From NCBI GenBank assembly GCA_009377605.1, contig WHTT01000012.1:38067-102066 (forward strand): a stretch of 64,000 nt of DNA, written 5' to 3'. The notes under the pieces are model-generated. The model was given only the letters and a program-made list of their open reading frames with translations. It searched no databases and was not told where the DNA came from. The position numbers were made by a program, and so were the translations under genes. This document shows positions 9,306-17,900 of this stretch, one piece after another; within the stretch, counting starts at the first letter, position 1; each line of letters begins with the position of its first letter. This stretch comes from Luteitalea sp. Its GTDB lineage: Bacteria; Acidobacteriota; Vicinamibacteria; Vicinamibacterales; Vicinamibacteraceae.

Positions 9306-10583
9306 AGAAAGGTCGTACTGGCCTGGCATCGCGACCGCCGGCGTGGGCATCGGCCCCAGCTCCAACGTCTCAGGCACCAGCGACTGCTGCGCATCGAGCG
9401 CCTGCTCCCAGGTCACGAGCTGGCCGCTGTACCCGGCCATCCGGCCCATGATCGCGGTCAGCGTTGACTCGGCCACCTGTTTGAGCTCGTTGAGCGGTGT
9501 TCCTTTACGAATGCTCTCGATGAGATCCGTGTGCTCCTGCACGTACGGGCTGATGGGATCCTTGGTCCCAGTCCAGGCCTGTGCCCCTTTGATCTCGTAC
9601 CGGTTCGGATCCGTATCGCAGGTCCCTTTGGTGCCGACGAGGGCCTCGGCGATGCGGTTGGCACAGTCGTCGATCTGCCGGCACATGCTCAGCGCGTGGA
9701 CACCGTTTTGGTACTCGAAGTCCACCGCGAAGTGGTCATAGATGTTGCCGAACTCCGGCGCGGTGCGGGCTTGCCTGCCCGCCAGTGCGACGGCAGCTAC
9801 CGGATGCCCCTGCATTGCCCAGTTCACCACATCGATGTTGTGCACATGTTGCTCGACGATGTGATCGCCGGAGAGCCAGGTGAAGTAGAGCCAATTACGC
9901 ACCTGCCACTCGACGTCGGTCCAGTCTGGCTGCCGCTCCCGGTTCCAGAGAAAGCCCTGGTTCCAGTAGCACCGCGCGGCGACGACGTCGCCGATGGCAC
10001 CGTCATGGATCCGCTTCATCGTCTCGATATAGCCATGTTGGTGGCGCCGCTGCGTACCGGCGGCAACCGCCAGTTGCTTCTGTGCCGCTTGGTCCGCAAG
10101 CGCCAGCACCTTGCGAATGCCAGGCCCGTCGACCGCCACCGGCTTTTCCGTGAACACGTGCTTGCCCGCCGCGATGGCCGCTTCGAGATGGAGCGGTCGA
10201 AAGCCGGGAGGTGTAGCGAGGATGACGTAGTTGATGTCGCTCGCGAGCACCTTCTGGTAAGCATCGAGACCGACGAAGCAGTGATCGTCCGCGACGCTCG
10301 CGGTCTCGCCGAATTTCTTCGCCAGCATCTTGCGGGATTGGTCGAGACGGTCGGCAAACGCATCACCCATGGCCACGAGCCGAACCCCCTCCGCACCACG
10401 GAGCGCGTCACCCGCAGCACCCGTGCCGCGGCCGCCGCAACCTATGACTCCGATACGAATCTCGTCGGATCCTGCGGCGTACGCACCGGCCAGGCTGGCC
10501 GTCGTGGCGAGGCTGGTCCCCACGGCCGCTGCGGTCGCGCTCTTGAGGAAATCGCGACGCGAAAAGGAGTCGTGCTCGCTCAT
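9303..10583 (-). CDS. Gfo/Idh/MocA family oxidoreductase, Tat-exported
   Basis: A 426-residue protein. The start at 10583 gives a clean twin-arginine signal (SRRDFLKSATAAAVG), so export in folded form, probably with bound NAD(P), is likely. The Rossmann motif is IGVIGCGGRGTGA, and the family hallmark EKP appears as HVFTEKPVAVDG. YIETMKRIHDGAIGDVV belongs to the second domain. The family oxidises or epimerises sugars and cyclitols; the substrate cannot be deduced. It is followed 11 bases upstream on the map by the FGE-like gene, so the two probably share a transcript, with DUF1080 further downstream. Confidence 0.9.
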   Translation of the reverse strand: MSEHDSFSRRDFLKSATAAAVGTSLATTASLAGAYAAGSDEIRIGVIGCGGRGTGAAGDALRGAEGVRLVAMGDAFADRLDQSRKMLAKKFGETASVADDHCFVGLDAYQKVLASDINYVILATPPGFRPLHLEAAIAAGKHVFTEKPVAVDGPGIRKVLALADQAAQKQLAVAAGTQRRHQHGYIETMKRIHDGAIGDVVAARCYWNQGFLWNRERQPDWTDVEWQVRNWLYFTWLSGDHIVEQHVHNIDVVNWAMQGHPVAAVALAGRQARTAPEFGNIYDHFAVDFEYQNGVHALSMCRQIDDCANRIAEALVGTKGTCDTDPNRYEIKGAQAWTGTKDPISPYVQEHTDLIESIRKGTPLNELKQVAESTLTAIMGRMAGYSGQLVTWEQALDAQQSLVPETLELGPMPTPAVAMPGQYDLS

Positions 10584-10594
10584 GATTGTTCTCC

Positions 10595-11653
10595 TCACAT
10601 GCTGTCTTTGGTCACCTTCGACCGAATAGCACGCAGCTCCGGCTGCTCTTCGGCTGCGCGAACGATGCGCAGGCCGACGAACGACTCGTCTGGATGCCAC
10701 CAAATGCTCTGCGGCTGCTGCGGATCACTTGCGCTCCACTCCTCGCTCGATGCGAGGCGCGCCGCGTAACGTACCTCCTCGGCGCCATCCAGATACGACC
10801 CGCCGCGCACCACGTGCGGATAGCGCCGGTCGTCCGGTACCAAGACCGGGCGCTCGAGCGGCTGCGGCAGCACGGACAGCTCTTCGTATCGCTCGGCATC
10901 GTACTGATCGAGGACCCACTCGGCGACGTTGCCCAGCATGTCGTGGAGTTGCCAGGCATTTGGCGCCTTGTCACCCACGGGCTGCGGCCGGCCGTTGGCG
11001 TTCTCCTCGAACCACGCGTGCTCGCCCAACCCCTTCGGCGCCGCGCTCGTATCCCCAGCCCGAGCAGCGTACTCCCACTCGGCCTCGGTCGCCAAGCGAT
11101 ACGCCTTCCCGGTCACCTCCGAGAGCCAGCGGCAGTATTCCATGGCGGCGTGGTGAGTCATGGCGATGGCCGGCTGCTGCCCCTTGGCAAAGCCCCGCGC
11201 TTCATCTCCGTACGGGCGAGACGGCCGGCTGATTGCATCCGTATCACCCGCACCGGAATCGACCGTCCGCAGGCCCTTGGCGCCCTGCGCAAAGGCGTAC
11301 TCGTCGAACTCGTCCCACGTCACCTCATGCTTGCTGATCCAGAACGGCGCGAGCTCCACCTGCACCTGCGGCCCCTCGTCTTCACGGCGGCCCGGCTCGC
11401 CTGCCCCGAGCGAAGTCGCGGCACTGCCCATCGTGAGCTTGCCGCCAGGGATGGCGACCATCTCGAAGCTCACGCTCGTCTCGGGAATCTTCTCGATGTA
11501 GGTAGTGCCCGCCTTGAAGGTGTCTGCCGCTCCTTGGGTTGGCGCGCTCGGCGCGGCGAGCAGCGTTGCCATTGGTGTGGCGAGCACCGCTGCCAGGGCG
11601 CTGGCAACGATCTGCGTCCGTTTCACCAAGCGTCTACACTGCGGGTTGAGCAT
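10595..11653 (-). CDS. SUMF1/FGE-sulfatase-fold protein, secreted, lacking FGE cysteines
   Basis: A 352-residue protein with an N-terminal signal-like segment (residues 10-35). The formylglycine-generating-enzyme fold is recognised by EMVAIPGGKLTMGS, FWISKHEVTWDEFDEY, YRLATEAEWEYAARAG, LHDMLGNVAEWV, VVRGGSYLDGAEEVRYAAR and FVGLRIVR. In true FGE the segment after RGGS carries the two copper-binding cysteines; here it has none, so sulfatase activation is unlikely. Such proteins are often called formylglycine-generating enzyme family without that activity. No sulfatase gene is nearby. It is probably co-transcribed with the downstream oxidoreductase. Confidence 0.85.
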   Translation of the reverse strand: MLNPQCRRLVKRTQIVASALAAVLATPMATLLAAPSAPTQGAADTFKAGTTYIEKIPETSVSFEMVAIPGGKLTMGSAATSLGAGEPGRREDEGPQVQVELAPFWISKHEVTWDEFDEYAFAQGAKGLRTVDSGAGDTDAISRPSRPYGDEARGFAKGQQPAIAMTHHAAMEYCRWLSEVTGKAYRLATEAEWEYAARAGDTSAAPKGLGEHAWFEENANGRPQPVGDKAPNAWQLHDMLGNVAEWVLDQYDAERYEELSVLPQPLERPVLVPDDRRYPHVVRGGSYLDGAEEVRYAARLASSEEWSASDPQQPQSIWWHPDESFVGLRIVRAAEEQPELRAIRSKVTKDSM

Positions 11654-11751
11654 CTGTCTATCATAATGCCCGAGCCCCCAGGGACGCGACGGCGGGGCGT
11701 GTAACGAAAGTGGGAGCGAGGGGCCGCGAGGCCCCTCGCCCTTGCTCGTTA

Positions 11752-14700
11752 TCAGAACTGGAACCGCAGGCTGAGCTGCACGTCGCGCTGACCGCCCTTC
11801 GAGACCACACGACCGAAGTCAGCGTTCGTGGGATCGGTAACCACGCCGCTCAGGTTAGGGTGGTTCGGGAAGTTGAAAATCTCCGCCCGAAACTGTACCC
11901 GCCGCGCGCCTCCGAGGTTGAAGTTCTTGAACAGCGCGATGTCCCACTGCTGGTTACCCGGATGGCGGAACAGGTTCCGCGTCTGGTTGCCGAACGTTCC
12001 CGCCGCAGGGTCCGCGAACGCGTCGGGATTGATGAAGAAGTTGTCATCCTCCCCGTCCGAGAACTCCCGGCTGGTGCCTGCTTCTGGATCGCCAACGACA
12101 TCGATCGGCTGGGCGAAGCTGTCGCCGACGCCGGCAATGTCGTTCGAGCGCGTGACAGAGAACGTGTCGCCCGTTCGCAAGAACGTCGCACCGGAGATTT
12201 GCCAGCCGCCGAGCAAGCTCGCCATCACCGAGCCCCCTTCGCGGAAGAAGGGGAGATCGTAGATGTATTGGAACGTGAGCACGTGGCGCCGGTCGTAGCT
12301 GGACGGCCCATAGAAGCTCGTATCGTCGAAGCTGTTCCAGATGACGTTGCGCTTGTCACTGCCGTTGTCCTCCGATTTGCTCAGCGTGTACGCCACCGCG
12401 ACCTTCAGGCCGTTGCTGTAACGACGCTCGGCGCTGAGCTGGAGGCCGTGGTAGATCGATTTCCCCGCGTTCTCGGTGATACGGAGTGCGCCGTACCCTG
12501 TAAACGGCCGCAACGCTGCGGGGTTGACGTCAGGATTGGCCAGGAGCGTGCCAGCGGGCATCTGGTTGAGATTGCGCTCGCGTTGCAGATAGAGTCCCCG
12601 GCGGCCGACGTAGGCGACATCCAGGACGAACCCATAGGGGATCTCGCGCTGCACGCCGGCCGACCACATATAGGCCGTCGGATGCTTGAAGGCAACGTCC
12701 TGGGCCTGCATGCCAAACGGCAGATCCGTGGCGCCACCCGAGCCGCCCCCGGGGTTATCCGCGCTGCCGTTCGCCACGGTGACCATCGGCTGGAACGGCG
12801 GGTTGCCGCCGAGCAGCGACGAGTCGTTGAGCGTCACGCGGTTGTGGAAGATTCCACCGCTCGTGCGGAGGATGGTCTTGTCGTCGATCGCGTACGAGAT
12901 GCCGAGCCGCGGTTCGATCGCGTTTGAGTGGGTCTCGGAGAAACCGCGCGGCTCGCCGAGGAACAGCGCCTGCACTCTCGGGTCCTGCGCCACGACCAGA
13001 TCGTTCCCCTCGCCGATGAAGCCGTCACCCGGCAGGACAATCCCGTTGAACCGGTCGCCTCCGACAAGGCGTCCGGTGTTGGGGTCGATGACCGCCGCGC
13101 GTGAGGGATCGAAGAACCGCGGGTCGAAGTTCGCGATGTTGTTCGTCGTCGAATGCCACGGCGGCCAGACGACCCAGCGCATCCCCCCTTCAATGGTGAG
13201 CTGGCTGGTCGGCCGCCAGGAATCCTGGATGAAGAAGTCGGTGGCCAAGGCACGCCACTTGGTGAAGGCACGCTCGCCCAGCTCGGCATAGTTCGTGAAG
13301 AGCCCGAGACCCATGTCCGAGATCGCCAGACCGGTGCCGCTCGCTCGGTCGTCGCGGAACTCGAACCGGCCGTTTTGATTGTTGGTGCCGCCCGGGATGG
13401 CGGCGACGTTGATCTGGTCGAAATCGTCCTCGCCGGAGTACTCGACGCTAACGCCGCCCTTGAGCGTGTGCCGGCCCTTCACCCAGGTTGTGACGTTGGA
13501 CCACGTGTGGATCGGCCCTGCGGAGAAAGCCGGATACGGTCCGCCGTCGATATCGGCGAAGCCGTCGATCGAGATGGTGGGAATCTTGTCGTCGATCTCC
13601 TTGCCGGGAAAGATGTACGGATAGTTGATCCCCGTGCGGCTCCGCTGATGGAGACCTGACTCCGTGAAGACGTCGATGAAGACCTCGTCGAGCGAGTGCG
13701 TATAGGTGAACTCGTTGATGAGATTGTTCGTCAACGTGCCGGTCCAACTGAAAACCTGGGTCCGATTCGGCCGCTCCCAGTCGGTGCGCGCAAACGGGAA
13801 CGAGCCGCGGAACGGATCGACCGCGACCCAGTTCGAGCCGGAGTAGCGGTAGGTGAACTGGTTGCGCGCGTTGAGCCGATAGTCGAGGCGTAGCGTGTCC
13901 TTCCGCTGGTCCTGCGGGTTGTCGCTCGTCTGAATCAGGTTGTCGCTGCCCTGCTGAAAGCCGGGCGTCGGCTCTGGATACAGGTTCAGAAACGCGAGAC
14001 CATTCGCCGAGAGCCGGTCCTGCGGGATCACGTTGCCAGGGAATGGCCGGCCAGTCCGCGGGTCGATGATCTCCCGGCGCTCGTCGAAGAAGGGGTTGTT
14101 CGAATTGAGCAGCTCGCTGAAGTCGCCCCGGCGCATGGCCGCCGTAGGTACGGTGTCGGTTCGCGTCGCCACCTGGAAGAAGTCCACCCACTCTTGTGCA
14201 CCGAAGAAGAAGAACTTGTCCCTGAAGACCTCGCCCGGTACCGGACCGCCAAAGGCGTACCCGTACTGTTTGTAATCGAACGGCGCAGGCCCCGAGTTCT
14301 CGTCCTCGTTGGGGCTCCGGTTGCGGCTCCAGCTGTTGGCCTGCAGCGCTTCGTCGCGGAGGAAGTACGACCCGCTGCCGGTGTACCGACTGCTGCCGCT
14401 CTTGGTCACGAAACGGATCTGTCCGCCGCTCGCACGGCCGTACTCCGGCATGTAGTTGGCCGTGAGCACCTGCACTTCCTGGATGGCATCGACGTTCTGG
14501 ACGGCGATGATGGTGCCCGCCGATCGTGTGCGGACGGCGACGGCACCGTCGATGCTGATCGTGTTCTCATCAGACCGGCTGCCGTTGATATTGAACCCGC
14601 CGTTGGTCAGGCTGGAAAAGCCGGCGTTGTTGAAGTTCCCGCCGCTGACGCCTGCCTTCAACGCCGCCACCCCAATGGGATTGCGGCCATTGAAGGACAT

Positions 14701-15156
14701 GAGCTCGATGTCCTTGGCTTCGACCGTCTTTCGCACGGCGACGTCCGTCTGTAGCGGGGGCGCTTCCGCGGTCACGGTGACTTCCTCCGTGATCGCACCG
14801 GTCTCGAGGACGAAGCCAATCGTCAGCGACCCCGCGGCGTCGAGCTGCACGCCTGGGCGACTGACCCGCTTGAAGCCCTGAAGCTCCACCGTGATGTCGT
14901 ACTGCCCCGGCCGAAGGTTTGGAAACGTATAGAAGCCGCTCTCGTCGGTCACGGCGACCTGCACCTGCTGCGTTTGTACGCTCGTCGCGGTCACCGTCAC
15001 GCCCGGGATCATGGCGCCCGTCTCGTCTCGGACGGCGCCGGAGACTGTCCCTCGATCGAGCTGGGCTAGCGCAGGCCCGGCGCCCACGAGAACTAGCGCC
15101 ACAAGCTGACATCCTCTGTGGAACACGCTCCTCCACATATTTGTCCCCGAGTTCAT
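11752..15156 (-). CDS. TonB-dependent receptor with N-terminal carboxypeptidase-regulatory domain (Oar-like)
   Basis: A 1134-residue outer-membrane protein starting at ATG with GAGGAGG upstream. After a signal peptide (to about residue 33), residues 36-120 form a CarboxypepD_reg-like domain (GTVSGAVRDETGAMIPGVTV, FYTFPNLRPGQYDITVE). A plug domain follows (TVEAKDIELMSFNGRN onward), then a large barrel ending DVQLSLRFQF. The Oar/SusC-like Acidobacteriota receptors import oligosaccharides or peptides using TonB energy. The ligand is unknown, but surrounding carbohydrate enzymes favour a glycan. Its start codon overlaps the stop of a 74-residue upstream ORF (ATGA), suggesting coupled translation. 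Confidence 0.93.
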   Translation of the reverse strand: MNSGTNMWRSVFHRGCQLVALVLVGAGPALAQLDRGTVSGAVRDETGAMIPGVTVTATSVQTQQVQVAVTDESGFYTFPNLRPGQYDITVELQGFKRVSRPGVQLDAAGSLTIGFVLETGAITEEVTVTAEAPPLQTDVAVRKTVEAKDIELMSFNGRNPIGVAALKAGVSGGNFNNAGFSSLTNGGFNINGSRSDENTISIDGAVAVRTRSAGTIIAVQNVDAIQEVQVLTANYMPEYGRASGGQIRFVTKSGSSRYTGSGSYFLRDEALQANSWSRNRSPNEDENSGPAPFDYKQYGYAFGGPVPGEVFRDKFFFFGAQEWVDFFQVATRTDTVPTAAMRRGDFSELLNSNNPFFDERREIIDPRTGRPFPGNVIPQDRLSANGLAFLNLYPEPTPGFQQGSDNLIQTSDNPQDQRKDTLRLDYRLNARNQFTYRYSGSNWVAVDPFRGSFPFARTDWERPNRTQVFSWTGTLTNNLINEFTYTHSLDEVFIDVFTESGLHQRSRTGINYPYIFPGKEIDDKIPTISIDGFADIDGGPYPAFSAGPIHTWSNVTTWVKGRHTLKGGVSVEYSGEDDFDQINVAAIPGGTNNQNGRFEFRDDRASGTGLAISDMGLGLFTNYAELGERAFTKWRALATDFFIQDSWRPTSQLTIEGGMRWVVWPPWHSTTNNIANFDPRFFDPSRAAVIDPNTGRLVGGDRFNGIVLPGDGFIGEGNDLVVAQDPRVQALFLGEPRGFSETHSNAIEPRLGISYAIDDKTILRTSGGIFHNRVTLNDSSLLGGNPPFQPMVTVANGSADNPGGGSGGATDLPFGMQAQDVAFKHPTAYMWSAGVQREIPYGFVLDVAYVGRRGLYLQRERNLNQMPAGTLLANPDVNPAALRPFTGYGALRITENAGKSIYHGLQLSAERRYSNGLKVAVAYTLSKSEDNGSDKRNVIWNSFDDTSFYGPSSYDRRHVLTFQYIYDLPFFREGGSVMASLLGGWQISGATFLRTGDTFSVTRSNDIAGVGDSFAQPIDVVGDPEAGTSREFSDGEDDNFFINPDAFADPAAGTFGNQTRNLFRHPGNQQWDIALFKNFNLGGARRVQFRAEIFNFPNHPNLSGVVTDPTNADFGRVVSKGGQRDVQLSLRFQF

Positions 15157-15377
15157 CTCATCCTCCTCCCAAAAGTCGCACCGCCGAACGTGGCGGCCTC
15201 ATTCAAAAGGCTCAAAGCTGCAATACGCTCGCCGTGATCCGACGACGCTGTCGGTCCCTGATCGCGACCGGCTGAAGGTTGGAAAAGGGGTAGAACCGCG
15301 GTGCCGGCCATGACTAGGGCCAAGCCCCAACATACCGGTCGAATGAGGCGCGCAAGCCTCCTCATGCGTGAGCACAT
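15153..15377 (-). CDS. Small secreted or membrane peptide coupled to the TonB receptor
   Basis: A 74-codon ORF with a strong purine-rich ribosome site (GGGGGAGG) just before its ATG; its TGA overlaps the receptor start as ATGA. The spacing from that site is short (two bases to ATG 15377), so the in-frame ATG at 15365 could also be used. The product has a basic N-terminus (RMRRLARLIRP) then a hydrophobic helix (VCWGLALVMAGTAVLPLF), like a signal or single-pass segment, and a short polar tail. No family is recognised. It could be a real small protein, or a leader whose translation sets receptor expression. Confidence 0.45.
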   Translation of the reverse strand: MCSRMRRLARLIRPVCWGLALVMAGTAVLPLFQPSAGRDQGPTASSDHGERIAALSLLNEAATFGGATFGRRMR

Positions 15378-15418
15378 ATCCTCCCCCTCAAAGACCGCTC
15401 AATAAATGGCGGTCGAAC

Positions 15419-15442
15419 TTTCACACTACAAGAAGTGTGAAA
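15419..15442. promoter_or_regulatory. Perfect 9-bp inverted repeat upstream of the receptor operon
   Basis: Arms TTTCACACT (15419-15427) and AGTGTGAAA (15434-15442) with a six-base AT-rich spacer. It lies 42-65 bases upstream of the small ORF that precedes the TonB receptor on the minus strand. The symmetry and spacing fit the binding site of a dimeric repressor or activator. It could also be a short hairpin. Confidence 0.5.
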
Positions 15443-15471
15443 CATCGGCGTGAATCCCTCACGCACGCAAG

Positions 15472-15592
15472 ACCACGAAGGGTCAACCACGAAGAACACG
15501 AAGAGCTCACCACGAAGTTCACGAAGAAGAAGTTCAAATTGTTTACTTCGTGATCTTTATGTCCTTCGTGGTTGATTTTTCGTGTCCTTGGC
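15472..15592. repeat. CACGAAG-type inverted repeat array
   Basis: Forward units (cacgaag plus two variable bases) run from 15472 to 15531. The reverse-complement set (cttcgtg) runs from 15546 to 15592, with an AT-rich loop between. It ends just after the stop of the minus-strand isomerase gene. In translation such arrays give runs like NHEGHE. The same words recur at 57918-58106. Confidence 0.75.
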
Positions 15593-15597
15593 GACCA

Positions 15598-16440
15598 TCA
15601 AGACTCGAGCGCCTTCCGACAATAGTCCAAGCACCTCCTCACTTCTGCGACCGTATCCGTGCCCTTGTACTCGTATTCGATGTTGGCCTGGATCGGCCAC
15701 CCACCTTCGCGCACCAACTGCAGCACCTCGGTGATCGGCGTGTCCCCCTCGCCGAACGGCACGTTGTCGCCCTGGTCGCGCCTCCGATCCTTGATGTGGA
15801 GCGCCAGGACGTCGGCGTGATGCTCCTCGAGGAACGCCACCGGGTCGAAGTTCGCCGCCACGAAATGCCCGATGTCGAGGTTGATCTTGATGGCATCCCC
15901 GCCGAGCTCCTGCGCGCGCGCGAAGTCATCCGGCGTCGCCGTCTCGTCGTTCCCGATCCGCGAGTGATTGTGATAGGCGACGACCATGTCGGCCTTCCTG
16001 GCCAGCGGTCCAATTCGCCGAGCCAGGCTGACCTTCGTCGACGTGGTCACGAGCGTCACGCCGAGCGCACGGGCAAACTCGAACGTGCGCGCAAGCTCCT
16101 CGTCTGTGGCATCCGGCGAGAACTGCCCGTTGAAGGCGTGAATCGCCACGCCCGCCTTGTCGAAGAGCGCCTTGGCCTGCTGAAAGTCCTCGGCGGTGGC
16201 CGGCTCCTTGTTGGGTCGCTGGACATGCCCAGCCCACAGCTCGCAGGTCTCGATCCCGAGCGTGGCCATGGCGTCGACTGCCGCCGCCAGCTCCAGGTCG
16301 CGAAAGCTGTAGCTCTGCACCCCAAGCTGCACGCCGCGGATGGCCGCGGTCACCACGGAGGAGGCAGCCCCGCTCCAGCCGACGAGTGCCGTCCCTGCCG
16401 TCGTCGCAGCGAGCGTGTGCAGAAAGTCACGACGATTCAT
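15598..16440 (-). CDS. Sugar phosphate isomerase/epimerase-like TIM-barrel protein, Tat-exported
   Basis: A 280-residue protein. The start at 16440, with AGGAG upstream, gives MNRRDFLHTLAATTAG, a twin-arginine signal, so a periplasmic location is expected. The AP-endonuclease-2 type TIM barrel is recognised by LGVQSYSFRDL, GIETCELWAGH, VVAYHNHSRIG, INLDIGHFVAANFDPVAFL, HADVLALHIKDRR and the Glu in IQANIEYEYKG. These give the usual divalent-metal site (Glu, His, Asp, His, Glu). Periplasmic members frequently accompany Gfo/Idh/MocA and DUF1080 genes. It ends eight bases upstream of the start of nothing else: its own upstream neighbour is the Gfo/Idh/MocA gene at 16449, eight bases away, so one transcript is likely. 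Confidence 0.88.
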   Translation of the reverse strand: MNRRDFLHTLAATTAGTALVGWSGAASSVVTAAIRGVQLGVQSYSFRDLELAAAVDAMATLGIETCELWAGHVQRPNKEPATAEDFQQAKALFDKAGVAIHAFNGQFSPDATDEELARTFEFARALGVTLVTTSTKVSLARRIGPLARKADMVVAYHNHSRIGNDETATPDDFARAQELGGDAIKINLDIGHFVAANFDPVAFLEEHHADVLALHIKDRRRDQGDNVPFGEGDTPITEVLQLVREGGWPIQANIEYEYKGTDTVAEVRRCLDYCRKALES

Positions 16441-16448
16441 ATGAGCTC

Positions 16449-17900
16449 CTACCGTGCAGCGACGCGCGCACTCGTGCGCGCTGTGTTCTCGCCGTCCACT
16501 TCGACCATCTTTTCTGGATCCCACGAGACCGGACGCTGTTCGAAGTAGCTGACGTTCGACAACACGGCCGGTCCGGCCGCCCGCAGGCCAAAAGTCGGAT
16601 CCTCGACCACGGGCTTACGCGTGCGCACCGCGTTGAAGAAATTCGCGAAGTGATCGTAGCTGTCATCGTACCCACGCGGCGCCGTCCATACTTCCTCGGG
16701 CTGCTCTCCCATGGCGGCGTGGGTCCGGCTGAACGAGGGCTCCTCTTCCGGATACTTCTGGTAGTACTCCTCGAGGAACGCTTCCTGCACCGCTTCGGGG
16801 AACGTGTCGATGGTATGGCCAGGCGCTTTGGAGCGCGCGCTCTTGGCCACCCGCACCTCGTCGCCCTCGAGCGTCAGCATGCCGTCGCTCCCAACGAATC
16901 GAAATTGAGAGCCTCCGCCACCGCCAGCCGCGAAGTCGACCCTGAGCGTGAGGTTGAACGCGGGATGTGTGGCCGTCTTGGGATAGTCGCACACCGCGAT
17001 CATCACGTCCGGCACATCCCGGCCATCGTTCCAGAAGCGCAGGCCGCCGGCCGAGAGCACGCGCGTCGGCCCGTTCGACGCGAGAATGTAGTGGATACCC
17101 GAGAAGAGGTGAACGAAGAGGTCGCCCGCAACGCCGGTCCCGTAGTCGCGATAGTTGCGGAATCGAAAGAGCCGCATGGCCTCGAACGGACGCTTGGGTG
17201 CCGGTCCGAGATAGCGGTCCCAGTCGATTGTCTGAGGCGAGGCGTCGGGCGGCATCGAATACTGCCACGCCCCAAGCGCCGAGTTGCGATCGATGTACGC
17301 CTCGACGAGATTGAGATCGCCAATCGCCCCGGCCTCGATCAGCTCACGCGCTTTCGTGTACACGATCGAGCTCACCCGCTGGCTGCCCACTTGCAGGATG
17401 CGCCCCGTCTTCTTGGCCCCATCGATGAGCGCCTGCCCCTGGTCCGCGTGCTGGACCATCGGCTTCTCCACGTACACGTCTTTGCCCGCCTTCATGGCGT
17501 CGAGCGCGATCTGCTGGTGCCAGTGATCCGACGTGGCGATGATCACGGCGTCCACATCCGGGCGCGCGAGAATCTCCTCGTAGTGGCGGGCGGTCACGAG
17601 GTCGTCGCCCCACCGCTCCTTGCAGCGGGTCATCCGGCCGTCGTAGCAGTCGGAAGCCGCCACCAGCGCAACGCCAGGAACCTGAAGCGCCACCTCCGCA
17701 TCGTGCTGCCCTTGCCCGCCCGCGCCAATCAGCGCGACCTGGATCTTGTCGTTGGGCGACGGCGCGGGAGGCGGGGCTTGTCGAAGCGGCAGGACGCGCG
17801 CCTCGGCACGACCTGGGTCGAACGCCGCCGCCCCGAACGCGAGCGAGCCGGCAGCAGATACCTTCAAGAAATCTCGACGGGAAGCCATTCGGTCAGCCAT
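16449..17900 (-). CDS. Gfo/Idh/MocA family oxidoreductase, Tat-exported
   Basis: A 483-residue protein. The N-terminus MADRMASRRDFLKVSAAG is a twin-arginine signal; ATG 17888 is an alternative start. The Rossmann site is VALIGAGGQGQHDA, and the hallmark motif is DVYVEKPMVQHADQG. The C-terminal domain contains FRNYRDYGTGVAGDLFVHLFSGIH-type residues. The family reversibly oxidises sugar hydroxyls with NAD(P). The export signal argues for tightly bound cofactor, as in Zymomonas glucose-fructose oxidoreductase. It is transcribed with the downstream isomerase. The 403-base upstream gap is shared with a divergent, related oxidoreductase, so they may be co-regulated. Confidence 0.9.
   Translation of the reverse strand: MADRMASRRDFLKVSAAGSLAFGAAAFDPGRAEARVLPLRQAPPPAPSPNDKIQVALIGAGGQGQHDAEVALQVPGVALVAASDCYDGRMTRCKERWGDDLVTARHYEEILARPDVDAVIIATSDHWHQQIALDAMKAGKDVYVEKPMVQHADQGQALIDGAKKTGRILQVGSQRVSSIVYTKARELIEAGAIGDLNLVEAYIDRNSALGAWQYSMPPDASPQTIDWDRYLGPAPKRPFEAMRLFRFRNYRDYGTGVAGDLFVHLFSGIHYILASNGPTRVLSAGGLRFWNDGRDVPDVMIAVCDYPKTATHPAFNLTLRVDFAAGGGGGSQFRFVGSDGMLTLEGDEVRVAKSARSKAPGHTIDTFPEAVQEAFLEEYYQKYPEEEPSFSRTHAAMGEQPEEVWTAPRGYDDSYDHFANFFNAVRTRKPVVEDPTFGLRAAGPAVLSNVSYFEQRPVSWDPEKMVEVDGENTARTSARVAAR

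Noticed and set aside
11710..12927. Plus-strand ORF of 405 codons opposite the TonB receptor
   Set aside because: Shadow frame of the barrel domain; composition is atypical for a protein.
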